Source: Dichetophora obliterata (lineage: Eukaryota; Arthropoda; Insecta; Diptera; Sciomyzidae). Taken from it: 64,000 bases of DNA. Positions 46,153-57,320 of the stretch are shown here, in pieces. The DNA is taken from positions 223,684,399-223,748,398 of the forward strand of contig OY986435.1 in NCBI GenBank assembly GCA_963920525.1, given 5' to 3'. The notes below the pieces were generated by a model. The model did no database searches. It saw only the letters and a program-made list of their open reading frames with translations, and was not told the origin of the DNA. Position 1 is the stretch's first letter. Each line of letters begins with the position of its first letter. Position numbers and translations under genes: made by a program.

Positions 46153-47640
46153 GTAGGTGACGAGCCAGCAAGAGGTAGAACACCAATTGTTCAGGCGTGG
46201 ATTGTAAGAGCTTCGATCAGCACTGAACATCAATAACGATTATCGCTATCAATCAACCATTTCATAACAGTTATTTCTTGGTCATTATTTTTTTTCGATC
46301 AGAAATAACAGATATTTCGTGGTTGTTATTTGTTTCAATCAGAACTAATTTTTTGACCGTTATTTTTTTATCAGAAATATAAGTTTTTTTGTGATCGATT
46401 TTTTCGTTTTTTATTATACTTTTTTTTTATAAGTATAATAAATACTCGTATAATATAAAATTTAATTTGATTTTTTTAGTTTTCGGTTTTTTCGGTCCTG
46501 AATTGCAGTTTACATTTTTTTCTAGTTCAATAATATAAAACACTTGTAAAAAGTTGTACTTTTTTTAAGGAAAAAATCTATAACATAACGTATATATCGA
46601 AATGTTTCATATTATAGTTGGTATACAAAAAACTAAAAAAGATGTTTCAACAAAATAATTATGAATATGCAAAAGTATTCCAGATTTAATTAAAATAATT
46701 CTCATAAAAAACTCGTTCACACTGTGTTTTTGCTAACGTCACAAAACGTCAAAGAAGGATTTCTTTTTGTACCATTATCTTAGAGTAGATGTCCCGACTC
46801 AAACGCCATTATCAAAATCATAGAGCAGCATAGATATGTGGTTTTAATAACTCGTGTAACCAATACTCAGTATCCAAAAATGTATTGTAATTTTTTCTAC
46901 CAACCCAACAAAATTTTTAATTTTTTATTAATAAAGACCAGCTTTTAGACTTTGGAGCTGCAAATCAAAAATAATTTGGTACTTGTTAGAACTCATTCCC
47001 GAAAAGATTCATCACTACATTCAATAAGTTTGAAGTTTCCGTCTTAACAAATGTTATTTGCTCAACAAAAACACAGTGATGAGCTTGTTAACTTGCTCAC
47101 AAGCTGCCAAGTCTTTTCCCATACAAAATTTTGACAGGACTTAACAAATTTGTTAGTTTAAGCTAGTTAGCAGGACTCAACAAATGTAGTTAATACACTT
47201 GGTGATAAAAACGTAGTTACAATTTATTTATAAATAAACTAGTATAAAAGCCTGTCCTACGACAGGTCCTCCGCACACTTCCTTTTTGGAGCCACTTGCC
47301 GGTAGCACTTTTTTCTCTTTTTAAAGCTTGATTTTTTATTCAATTGATTTGTGAAAATACACATGTACCTCTTTAAATAATACTTTACGTATTGAAGCAG
47401 TGTTGAAAAATTAGTTCAAGTGTAAAAGTGCAAAAAGTCAATTTTTCTATTCTGACAACGGATTCGGATTCAGCGACCCATTTTTACCTAGACAATCATA
47501 CCTACAAAATCTTGAAACTGGTGTAAAAAAATGTCTAGTTAGGCGCTGACGACCGCAGATTAAAATGATCAAAATGATCCAAATGATATAAATGATCTAT
47601 TGCCATATATTGCTTTTTGTTCTCACCTTACCCTTAATGA
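46153..47640. other. Intron sequence without recognised gene
   Basis: Repeated short motifs such as GGTTATT/AATAACAG around 46240-46380 in both orientations; otherwise A+T-rich. ACAGGTCCTCCGCACACTTCC near 47260 is a small G/C-richer island without identity. Confidence 0.35.
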
Positions 47641-47788
47641 TTAACTACATTATTCTGTATCACAAAGAAGCACACCAACGATGAGAAAGACACGAGAAGC
47701 AATACTTTTTTCCATACAAAATTGTATTGCTTCTCGTATTTTTCTCATCGTTGGTGTGATTCTTCGTGATACAGAATAATGCAGTAAA
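47641..47788. mobile_element. Foldback MITE, 148 bp, ~58-bp arms
   Basis: CATTATTCTGTATCACAAAG..CACACCAACGATGAGAAA..GACACGAGAAGCAATAC (47648-47705) pairs with its near-perfect inverse (47724-47781) across an 18-bp loop. A half copy is at 42018-42100, and the core GACACGAGAAGCAA recurs in the hairpin at 52231-52370. Confidence 0.9.
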
Positions 47789-49064
47789 TTTCATTTCTTG
47801 TGGTTGGTGTTGTCGAACAAAAACACGTCGTGCATGAATTACCGAGAGAGAAAGTGTGTATTGCTTGTCGTTGTAGACTTTCGTTTGGTATTGAGCCAAA
47901 TCAAACTCTCAAGTGTTATTAGATGACAGTCAACTGTGAGCAATTCAATAAATCACAGTGTATGTACGTTCAAATAGATGCAACGATGCAGGGCTTTAAG
48001 TGGAAGAGCTTTTTCTGGCCTATAATTTTTGAGCGTTTATTTTTTTACAGCTATTACACCAACCAATATTTTTATAAAAAAATCTATTCTTGGAGGGAAT
48101 GTCAAGCCATTTCATCTCATGGATGGCTACATAAGCTTTACATAAGCTTCAAGAAATAAAAAGGACTCTGAGTTTCAAATCTGATATTTTTTGATAAAAA
48201 CCGCGACTAATAAAAGTGTCGTCATCATAATAGTACAACATTCAAGAATTCAAATAATTTAAAATACGGCAGTGGTGGTATTTTAACTCAGTCCAGTCCA
48301 AGAAAAAATCCTTACTACTTTCATATAAGTCTGCGCATTTTCGTCAAAACATAATTTAGAAAAGTGGTCATAAAATCCTTATTGTAAAGAAGTCTTAGAC
48401 CAAATTTTGGGAGTGTATTAAAAAGGCATATTTGAAACATACTTAAAACTAAAAAAACACAAAAATGTTTTTTTTTTATTTAAATTTAGGTAAAGATTTA
48501 GATTTTTTTGGATTTCTAGGACCTTTTTTTGATGTAAATGAACATTTTTTTATTTAACTTTAAAAGTGTTTTTTTTGTTGGCAAGAACTTGTGAAATATA
48601 TTTTGTTAAAGTTTTGTTAATTAAATGTACTAAAATTTTTGTGATTTTGGAAAATATTCAGTACACAACTATAAAAACTGGAATTTCGTTAAATTTTCAA
48701 AGCAGCAAATAATGATCATAACTACCACAAATGGAAAGATATCGAATAGTCTTTTTAGATTCACATAATTAAAACTTCTAAATATAAATTTGCATACTTT
48801 TGCAAATTTATGACTTTTTTCCATGTCTACTTTTATTCACCTCGTTACACTGCGGAGTGACAAACACGCATATAAAAATTTTGTAAAATTGTAAATATTT
48901 ACAATTTAAATACATTTTTTAAATTCCCGACACAAGTTTAATTTTCTTGTCTACTCTACCAGAATTGTTAATTGAAATCTGTAATTATCTTGGATGTTGG
49001 AATTCTACTATTAATGTTATATAGCCAATAAATATATATAAATTAATATCCTTGCTTCTTTTAG
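47789..49064. other. End of the large MFSD11 intron
   Basis: A+T-rich; a small open frame at 47923-48159 has no recognisable domain. The intron ends with the acceptor CTTGCTTCTTTTAG at 49064. Confidence 0.5.
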
Positions 49065-49498
49065 GTTTTGAATTGTCCTTCTTTAGCGGCGTTTATGGTG
49101 CATCAATTGGTTTCACAAAGAAAATATCCGAAACGCCGAAGGAAATCTTAGGTCTTGCCGGCATTTGCATTGGTGCTGGTGAAGTGTTTGGTGGTGGATT
49201 ATTTGGCATACTTGGCCCCAAGACGACGCGTTTTGGACGTGATCCCATCGTTATTGCTGGCTATGTTCTCCATATGGTGGCTTTCTTTTTGATTTTCATG
49301 AATTTGCCCGACAACGCTCCATTCAGCGATACTGATGACATTTCATATATGGACCCACCACGCCCCTCTTTGGCATTACTGTGCGCCTTTTTGTTGGGCT
49401 TTGGCGATGCATGTTTCAATACGCAAATCTACTCCATGCTGGGAGGTGTGTTTGTCAAGAATTCCGTTGGAGCATTTGCACTGTTCAAATTCACGCAG
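49065..49498 (+). CDS. Mfsd11: UNC93-like protein MFSD11, third recognised exon
   Basis: Starts by completing a Gly codon from 41557, then FELSFFSGVYGASIGFT, a signature of the family at the start of the second half. Helices: ILGLAGICIGAGEVFGGGLF, IVIAGYVLHMVAFFLIFMNL and LALLCAFLLGFGDACFNTQI. The last continues into YSMLGGVF, the conserved GxGDxxxNTQIY motif of MFSD11/UNC93-like proteins. A hydrophilic loop (DNAPFSDTDDISYMDPPRP) links helices. It ends KFTQ at CAG before GTAAGT, in phase 0. No frame damage. Confidence 0.93.
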
Positions 49499-49561
49499 GT
49501 AAGTTTGTCGCATGCCACTTATTCTAACAGTGCTTGAATAACTTTCGTTACGCTTTTACAG

Positions 49562-49771
49562 TCCGTTGCTGCGGCCATCAGTTTTTTCTATTCCTCTCAT
49601 CTCGGCCTGCGCGCCCAGCTGAGTATTCTCGTTGTTTTTGGAACAGTGGGCACAGCTTGTTTCTGTGTCGTTGAATGGGCCGCTAAACGACGTGCAAGAA
49701 TCGAAGCGTCTTCAGATGATTCAAGAGACGTTTCCAATGATTCTCAATCCGTGTCGAGCTATGGTAAATAA
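49562..49771 (+). CDS. Mfsd11: UNC93-like protein MFSD11, last exon
   Basis: Follows a 63-bp intron (49499-49561; GTAAGT...TTTTACAG). It encodes SVAAAISFFYSSHLGLRAQL, LSILVVFGTVGTACFCVVEW (last helix) and a charged cytoplasmic tail rich in Ser and Asp (KRRARIEASSDDSRDVSN...) ending SYGK before TAA at 49769-49771. A tail of this kind is usual at the end of the family. Confidence 0.92.
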   Translation, partial: SVAAAISFFYSSHLGLRAQLSILVVFGTVGTACFCVVEWAAKRRARIEASSDDSRDVSNDSQSVSSYGK

Positions 49772-49932
49772 TTTTTTTTTAATTTGTGTGATTGCTAGAG
49801 CGTCGTCAATTTTCGAAATATATCCAATATCAACAACACTGATGTCCATAGAGCGTGTGCATTAAAGTAATAACTGGAAAGCCAATTAATGCAATTGTTT
49901 TCAAATATCTTTAAATATTACTCTTTAAGGAC

Positions 49933-49938
49933 AATAAA
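49933..49938 (+). terminator. Probable polyadenylation signal of the MFSD11-like gene
   Basis: AATAAA about 160 bp after the stop codon. Further AATAAA-type hexamers occur downstream in A+T-rich sequence, so the actual site is inferred. Confidence 0.5.
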
Positions 49939-50814
49939 TACTGTTATATGAGTGTTCGTTCATAATATTAAGTAAATTGTTGTTTTTATAGTTGCAAATT
50001 TAACAAAATAACTATATCTTCATATGTATATCTATATTTATAAGAAAAACAAACATTCTTACACACTACATACCTATAAATATTTGAAATCCGACCTAAC
50101 GAGTTTTTTGCCAAACTGATAATGTTTTCCACAAATCTGTTTGTTATCTTTATCTTTCTACTTTATTATAGCATAATACTACAAACAGAATTAAGCATAA
50201 ATTAATGTTAAATATTTTTATATATATATATATCTATATTTACATACAAACATACATACATTTATTATATTCAAATGTGCAATATTTAAAATATTCTTTA
50301 TATAAGATAAGTCAAAATAAACATAAAATTTGTTATTTATCAATCAATTAATCATGTGGTTGGCTTTCACTTAGGCATCTTGAAGATTGTGCAATTTTTA
50401 GTTTTTGTGTGTAGAAGTAAAAAAAAGGAAAATATGTAGTATAAAAAGTATATAATCAGACATGTTCCACTTCCGAGTGGAATTGAAAACAAATCATAAT
50501 TAAATTCGATATCTGGTGGTCGAAATATCACTTTTCCGTTAATACAATTAATTATATTAATAAATTAAATAAAAAAAAAAGTATAGCAGACTACAGATCG
50601 AAGTGAAAACCTATATACAAAATATAGTATTCCCTGGAAGACGTTGTCCTGCCACGACCGCCTTACTGCTATATAAGAATTTTCATGCTAATATAGGGTT
50701 TCGGACTATCCTACATGTAGGATGGATTTGAGAGGTCGGATGGACATGTAGAAATGTGCGAAAGCTCATACCGCAGCTCATACTACATGTATGGATACCA
50801 AAAAAGTTCTAAAA
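49939..50814. other. 3' flank of the MFSD11-like gene
   Basis: A+T-rich with (TA)n runs near 50220. At 50693-50800 CCTACATGTAGGATGG and GGTCGGATGGACATGTAG resemble the interior of the MITE at 13722-13862, so a decayed relative may lie here. Confidence 0.4.
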
Positions 50815-52905
50815 GTTTCGCCATGATCTTGTTTTTCTCAGTGCGTCCTTGTTTGTAGATTTCCTTGGTAATTGTTGTTGGCGCACTTAGCTGGAAATTT
50901 TTTGTAGACGTTGTGAATTCTAATTGTGTAGCTACAGTCGGCATATAAAACTAGAATTATTTTTGTTAAGAGCTTATAGCAATTGATTAAATTTTTTATA
51001 TATTACTGAAACTATTTTTTTTAAGCAAAAGTATTACCATATCAAAAATACATATAATTTAAGTAATTTATTTAAATTATTTCATTATTGAATTAATATA
51101 AAAAATTAAAGCTTATTTATATCTATTTATATCATGACACTTACACAATATATATATATATTCACCATTTCTATATTACGTTGTGTATTAAAAATAGAAT
51201 ATTATACAATTAGGAAATATCTATAGCATATAAATTATATATAATTCGTATAAGAAATTGATGCTAAACAGTTTAAAAAATAGAATGCTTAGGATAAGCA
51301 GACTTTAGTTATCCAATTACTACTGATTTAGTAGTTTAGTACGTAATTGTTATTATATAAATATACATAAATACTCTTTAAATATCCTCAATGAGCTAAA
51401 TTGTTCATATATATGAACTATATATATATGTATATATATGTATGTATGTATTTCCGATACGGTAACACTTTTACAAAAAACAAATAGATTTACTAATATT
51501 ATATATACTCTTTAATTCATATGTATAAACTGTTTTCTAAATTAGTTCGAAGTCATATGCTGACTGTAGCTACAAATAAACATCTACAAAAAATTAAAGC
51601 TTACTGTACAACAATAACTACTTAGCAAATTTACAACAACAACGCAAAGAGCATGACAAAATCCCAGCGGCAGCGTAGCTTTAGAGGGGATGAACCGAAT
51701 TGGCGGCGTAAAATATACAGCACTTTGCATGCTATATTTTCTTTTTGCCTGCTAGCAAGATCTCAAGTGGAGGGAGGCATTAAAAAAGACTTCAGAGCTA
51801 ACTGCTGAAATAAAATGAAACTTCAATTTTTCATATTTGTATTTTGTTTGACTGTCGTGAAGTCTCTTTTAATGCCTCCACTTTAGATCTTGCTAGCAGG
51901 CCAACAGAAAAAATAGCAAGCAAAGTGCTATTTATTTTTCGCGGCCAATTCGGTTCATCCCCTCTAACGCTGTGCAATCGCTGTGATCATGTCATTCTCT
52001 CTGCGTTTTTGTTGTAGATTTGCTTGGTAATTGTTGTTGTGCAGTTAGCTTTAATTTTTTTGTATATGTTATTTGGTAGCTACAGTCGGCATATGACAGT
52101 TGAAGTATTTTTATAACGCTTTATATATATGTACATAAAAACACTTACACAAAAAACCTGGAAAATAAATTTATATTTACAGTTGTAATTGAATTACTAC
52201 AGTCTGCTTATCATAAGCTTTCTATTTCTTACCGTCTAATGTTGTAAATCGAAAACGCAAACAAACGACAAGTAAGACACGAGAAGCAACACCTTTTTTA
52301 TACAAAATTCTATTGCTCTCGTGTCTTGCTTGTCGTTGGTTTCGTTTTCAATTTACAACACTAGGCGGTTAAACTGTCTACGTACATTTATTATATTAAA
52401 TTATATATAATTTATTTACTATATCTATTTCTTATATATTCTTATTTAAATACACAACACAAACTATTTATAGCGTGCATGTATATTTTGTTATTATATA
52501 AAAAGATATAAAAAAGATTTAAATTTTTAAATTAATTCAATAATGAAATAATATAAAAAAATGATATGAATTCTATGTGTATATTTTTGATATGGTAGTA
52601 CATTTAGTTAAAAGAAATAGTTTCAGCCATTCATACAAAATTTCAAAAATTGATTTAAACTCTTATCTAAAATAAATCAGTTGTCATATGCCGACTGTAG
52701 CTAAAAAAGTCTAAAGAAAATTCCAGCTAACTGTACAACAACAATTACATTTCAAATCTACATCAACAACGCAGTGAGAATGGAAACGTTCACAGCGGTT
52801 GCGCAACGTTAGAGGGGATGAACGAATTGGCGTCAGAAAATAAACCGCATTTGGCTTGCTATGCCTTCTGTTTGCCTGGTAGCAAAATCTCAAGTGATGG
52901 AATGG
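50815..52905. mobile_element. 2.1-kb palindromic (foldback-type) element
   Basis: The two arms (about 50815-51797 and 51845-52905) are inverted copies with a short loop near 51800-51845. Inner pair: CATATGCTGACTGTAGCTAC (51554) with its inverse ending 52095; GTACAACAATAACTAC with its inverse near 52030; AGAGGGGATGAACCGAATTGG with its inverse near 51950; CCTGCTAGCAAGATCTCAAG with its inverse near 51885. Outer pair: GTAGCTACAGTCGGCATAT (50930) with its inverse near 52690; TTTCATTATTGAATTAATAT with its inverse near 52535; GGATAAGCAGACTTTAG (51293) with its inverse near 52203. The right arm carries a nested hairpin (52231-52370). Terminal sections of the inner palindrome recur in the outer arms, so it may be nested copies of one family. 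No coding sequence. Confidence 0.8.
52231..52370. mobile_element. Foldback MITE nested in the 2.1-kb palindrome
   Basis: ACCGTCTAATGTTGTAAATC..GACACGAGAAGCAACACC pairs with its inverse ending ACAACACTAGGCGGTT (52370) across a loop of about 17 bp. Its central part (GACACGAGAAGCAA, ACAAAATTCTATTGCT) is shared with the MITE at 47641-47788, but the outer parts differ. It interrupts the pairing of the surrounding palindrome, so it came later. Confidence 0.8.
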
Positions 52906-53304
52906 CAAAATTAGACAAGGTACTGAATACGCAACCAATGAGAATGCAATATGAAAGCAAAAATTGGCCAAAATACCAAAATGGCTGGGCTTGACAGTTA
53001 TGGTCACTAATAAAGAGAACACGTTCAGCCCTAAAACTATCTTGTCTAGTTATACTATGAGTGGTGGCAACAAAAGGGACTTCACGGCCAGTCAAACAAA
53101 AAGCAAATATCAAAAATTTTAAATTTATTTTATTTTAACCTACAGCAGCTCTACATATACATTGAAAAAGCTATATCATTCAATGTTTCGCAGCGGAGCA
53201 AAGGGAGGGAAAAAAACGATGCGTCAGCAGAGGAACTTATTGATGGTTGCTTGCTACATTTGCTGAGCACCTTGTAGTCAAGATCCAAGAGCATCATTTA
53301 AAAA

Positions 53305-53436
53305 CTTACTCGCTGTCTGTATTGATGACGAGAGTAAAATAAATATAAGTAAAAAGACGATGAGGATGACGCAAACCAAAGATTTACCCTCTACCAAAAT
53401 CGTTCAACGAGCCTAAAGAAGTTTTCACTTCAAAAA
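53305..53436 (+). repeat. Direct repeat, first copy
   Basis: GCTGTCTGTATTGATGACGA...GATGACGCAAACCAAAG..TTTACCCTCTACCAAAATCG and AAGAAGTTTTCACTTC recur almost unchanged at 54951-55060. The element it belongs to was not identified. Confidence 0.8.
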
Positions 53437-53437
53437 A

Positions 53438-53608
53438 ATAACGAAAGTGCTTGAGTTTGTGTGTGCGTATGCCAACGATATCACCATTGGTGGCACTTGG
53501 AGGACGTTCGCCAGCAAAGAAAGCCAATTTAACTTTGCTGCACTTGCTGATGCACCGGGAGATCGTTGCCCCACACACACGCACACACAAATTCAAGCAC
53601 TTTCGTTC
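53438..53608. mobile_element. Hairpin MITE-like unit, 171 bp
   Basis: ACGAAAGTGCTTGAGTTTGT followed by GTGTGCG..CCAACGATATC (53438-53482) pairs with the inverse ending ..CACACAAATTCAAGCACTTTCGTT (53555-53608). It directly follows the first direct repeat; the second copy of that repeat lacks it, so this unit is an insertion. Confidence 0.75.
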
Positions 53609-53911
53609 TTTTTTTTACTATTTTGTTATTTTTTAAGTTTTTTAAGTTTACAATATTACAAATTTACGAAATAAGTTGCAAGTACAAGCACTCGAATGAA
53701 ATATGTCGCAAATTGAATAAAATGCAAATTAAATAAAATATTTGCGCTAAGACACGATCGAAATGTGAAATGTCAAAATTTGCAATTGTCAAAATTTAAT
53801 CGTCCATTTGACACAGCAAAAAATACAAATTTATTTCAACACACACAAATTCAACCTGATATTTTCTATCCTACCACGACTGAAAAGTTTCCTTGTGACA
53901 CTTACCCTTTA

Positions 53912-54307
53912 CACGGAGGTTACACGAGACAGTACTGTTAAGACAGTCGCAACACATTCACAAATTTTTACCCACACACACTAACTTTTGCTACTGTCTG
54001 CTCTACTGTCTTAAGTTTTTTGTAGACAGTTGGCGGGACAGTAGCTAGGAGAGTAGAATGATATTTAGCATATCAAGTGACAGAATACGTGAAAATTTAA
54101 TAGAATTAATGGAAAATTTGCTATACTTTGGCGTACTCGTAGTTTTAGCAAAAATTTTCTACATAAAATATAAATTTTTTACTATTTTGTCTACTGTCTC
54201 GCCAACTGTATTACCAACTGTCTGTACTCTTTTTCACAGACACAAAGTTTGACAATTAAAACGTATTTTTCACTGTCTTAACAGTGCTGTCTCGTGTAAC
54301 CCCCGTG
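53912..54307. mobile_element. Harbinger-like MITE, 396 bp, TSD TTA
   Basis: The left end CACGGAGGTTACACGAGACA and the inverted right end CACGGGGGTTACACGAGACA differ at one position; similarity runs through ACTGTTAAGACAGT. TTA flanks both sides (53909-53911, 54308-54310), the PIF/Harbinger-type duplication. The interior contains many CTACTGTC/GACAGT repeats. The small open frame inside has no transposase motif. Confidence 0.85.
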
Positions 54308-54310
54308 TTA

Positions 54311-54950
54311 TGGAAAAATTTATTAACAAAACAATGATAGTTGACAACTCTGAAAATAAAATGCAGCAGTGGTGAAAATAAAAAGCCACTGACAAATACA
54401 ACAAGTGTGAAAATTGTCAAACTTTGTTTGATGATATATAATAAAATAAGAGCATGCATGTAATTATTTGAATGTTTAACATACTCCTTTATCACAACTT
54501 AAAGATTAAAATGTTAAAACACTCAATCCATACATTATTTTTTCTTGTTTGCAAACGAAGTTCCAGCAGAAAAAAGCAGAAATAGAAGAAGATCGTTCCA
54601 TTTTTAAAGCTCACCATGCGTAGCAGCTGTTTAAGTAAAGCAAATTTTTCAAAAATGTTGACAAATACAACAACTGAAGAAATTGCCAAACTCTAAAAGC
54701 ATATATAGACCAATATAAAGCGAATTAATAATAAGTTTTGGTTGCAAACATCTTATTGCAACCTAACTTAAGTATTTATATTCTTACAAACAGATTATAT
54801 GCATTAATTTCAGGAGTTGCCAAGTGATTTCTTTGTGAGCTTGCGGCCGATTAAGAACAAGAGTGATGATAATTGTTGATATTTTTATGCACAAATACAT
54901 GCAAACATTTTTTGAGGTTATGTTTTCTAATTTTTCTATCTTGTTATCTT
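54311..54950. other. Spacer between elements
   Basis: A+T-rich with short minus-strand open frames of low complexity; none resembles a known protein. Confidence 0.35.
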
Positions 54951-55060
54951 TGCTGTCTGTATTGATGACGAGAGTTCCTCGGAAAAATACGATGACGCAA
55001 ACCAAAGATTTACCCTCTACCAAAATCGTTCAACGCGCCTAAAGAAGTTTTCACTTCAAA
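54951..55060 (+). repeat. Direct repeat, second copy
   Basis: Matches 53305-53436 except for a shorter middle; it ends in a poly-A run, which suggests a retroposed or tail-bearing unit. Confidence 0.8.
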
Positions 55061-55454
55061 AAAAAAAAAATTAAATATAATAAAATAAAAGGTGTGTATC
55101 ACACACATTCGCCGCATTCAGTCAACAATTTCGCTTAAATTATTTATATAATTGCATAATAATAACAATTAAATTAACTGATTTAACGAAAAAAACATCG
55201 TTCACTAAGGTATCGCTACCATAACAGTTCACAACAGTTGTGACCGACACACGTTCTAATGACAACTAATAGTTATTGAATCATGATTGTTTCTCTACGA
55301 GTGGTTTCTCTTGCCGTTCCTTTTAGATAATATGTTATCGCGATTATATTAAGGCGAAAGGAGAGCAGCTATTGTTAAATATTGTTGATGCTACATGTTT
55401 TAATTTTTAGTAGTAACTTTAAATATTGAAGATTAATTAAATACTAGTATCGCC
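55061..55454. other. A+T-rich spacer
   Basis: Nothing recognised. Confidence 0.35.
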
Positions 55455-56850
55455 TGTGGCCGAAATCCGACCAACTTTCTGAAATTTCAATAGTTTTTTC
55501 TCATTCTGAGGCGTTGACATTGCTTTAAGAAAATGTACTGTACTAAGAATATCTGAAGTTTCAATACAAAAATACGTTTTACTGAGAAAAGTTACAGTTT
55601 TCAAGATATCGTCATAAATTTGATGTCAAAATAAAGGGAGTTTTTCTGAATTTACTATTTGTAAGAAATTTCACCATCAAAATATGTGTGAATATCATGT
55701 AACATAAAAAATGCTTATTGTAGGGTATCCGTAAGAGATAACGAAAAACGTTTTTTGTACACTGAATTAATGTCTAAAATTTCCTCTTACGTCATGTTCT
55801 TCCATTTCTCATAGTTTAGGCTTTACTTCAGAAATAATATTTCATATTCGCTCATATTTAAGCAAAGGTCACAAAAATATTCAGTGAATTCCATATATTT
55901 TTTGAGTTGTAGAACTTTGTCAAAAATGTAAAAACATTATTTTGAAAAATGAAATTTTCATCAAAAATATCATAGGGTAGGTAGCTCATGAATTTCGATG
56001 AAAGAAACTGTTTATTGAATTATGTGTCAAAATGAGGCAATTTTTGCAAATAAATTATATGTCATATGAAAGAGTGTGAAAAAAGAAAATGATATAAGAA
56101 AAAAAAAAAAAAATTACAAGAAAAAACTTTTGTCTTATATTTTTAACCAAAACCTAAATATTTTAGAGGTTTTTTAAAACAATATAAAATATTGAATTGA
56201 TGAGATAACGGTTACTTTTTCTTATTTCTCCAAAGTCATTTAATTGATCTTTCAGACAAAGAAAATTTGTTGAAAATCGATTAAAAAATGACTGAGATAT
56301 TTGCTTGCAAAGTCAAAATTTCAAATTTCAATAGTTTTTTTCTCATTCTGAGGCGATGGCCTTGCTTCACGGAAATACCTTGTACTGAGAAAATATAAAT
56401 TTTTCGAGGTATCTTAATAATTTTAATGTCATTTTAAGAGGATTTTTTTTAACATACTATCCGTGGAAAATATTACCAAGAAAGCTTTCGTATACCGTTA
56501 TATTCCTCAACCAACGACTTTTCATACAAAAATTCGTTATACTGAGAACATCTATAGTTTTCAAGATATCGCTATAATTTTTATGTCAAAATAACGGAAA
56601 TTTTTCAGTCTTTACCATGTGTTAGAAATTTTACCATCACAATATAAATTCAATCTTGTTGTATAAAAAATGCTTATTGTAGGGTATCCGTAAGAGATGG
56701 CGCAAAATGTCGGAAGTATTTTTTGCACACCTTATCAGTGTCTAAAAATTCCTCTTACATTATATTCTTCCATCTGTAACAGTTTAGCTTTTATTTAATA
56801 AATGCTCTTTTTACGCTCATATTTCAGGTCGAAGGTCACGAATCCAAAAT
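55455..56850 (+). repeat. Two ~0.45-0.55-kb direct repeats about 0.85 kb apart
   Basis: Copy 1 (55475-55905) and copy 2 (56320-56850) share TTTCAATAGTTTTTTCTCAT, TTCTGAGGCG, GTTTTCAAGATATCG, AATGCTTATTGTAGGGTATC, CGTAAGAGAT and TCCTCTTACRT. Copy 2 has an extra 70-bp segment. A further weaker match to the end (GCTCATATTT..AGGTCA) occurs at 56940-57110. The repeat has no coding similarity and resembles a long-period satellite or a tandemly duplicated element. Confidence 0.75.
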
Positions 56851-57223
56851 GGAATCATACTGTGCAGCCAGATCTTTCTTTTGATACCATTGCTTCACCT
56901 CTTCCTAGCCCTGAGATTCCTTACTAAAAACAATACAAACTTTCAACGTTAATATTTCGGGTCAGAGGTCATAAATTTAAAATCTAAAATGATTCTGCAC
57001 ATATAGGGCGCAGTACCTTTCGAATGATATCAGTTTTATTGCCCTTATTCTAAAATTAATATCGATAAAGTGTGCGACAACATTTGATGTTTGCTCATAT
57101 TTTAGCAAAGGTCACAAAAATTGTGGTTGAATCATTATATAAGATGACTTATGAATTTGAAAATTGTTTTTCTTTCGTTGGAACTGGGGTCTCAAATTTA
57201 AGATATCGCCTACTTCTCATTAA
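56851..57223. other. Degenerate continuation of the ~0.85-kb repeat
   Basis: Fragments GGGTCAGAGGTCATAAAT (about 56958) and GCTCATATTTTAGCAAAGGTC (about 57092) echo the preceding repeat copies; otherwise nothing recognised. Confidence 0.45.
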
Positions 57224-57320
57224 GAAGAATCGCTTTCTGCTCATTAGGAACAATCGCTTTCAGCTCGTTAGGAAGAATCGCTATCTGCTCCTCAGTTGCT
57301 TTCGCTTTCTGCTCTTCTAG
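57224..57320 (+). repeat. 24-bp minisatellite, four units
   Basis: GAAGAATCGCTTTCTGCTCA-type units begin at 57224, 57248, 57272 and 57296; a further half-unit occurs at 57408. An open frame through it is a by-product. Confidence 0.85.

Noticed and set aside
52711..53113. Two overlapping minus-strand open frames of 84-103 codons
   Set aside because: They lie mostly in the outer right arm of the 2.1-kb palindrome and lack any recognisable motif.
53447..53674. Overlapping plus-strand open frames in a hairpin
   Set aside because: They run through the inverted-repeat unit and a T-rich stretch; no domain.
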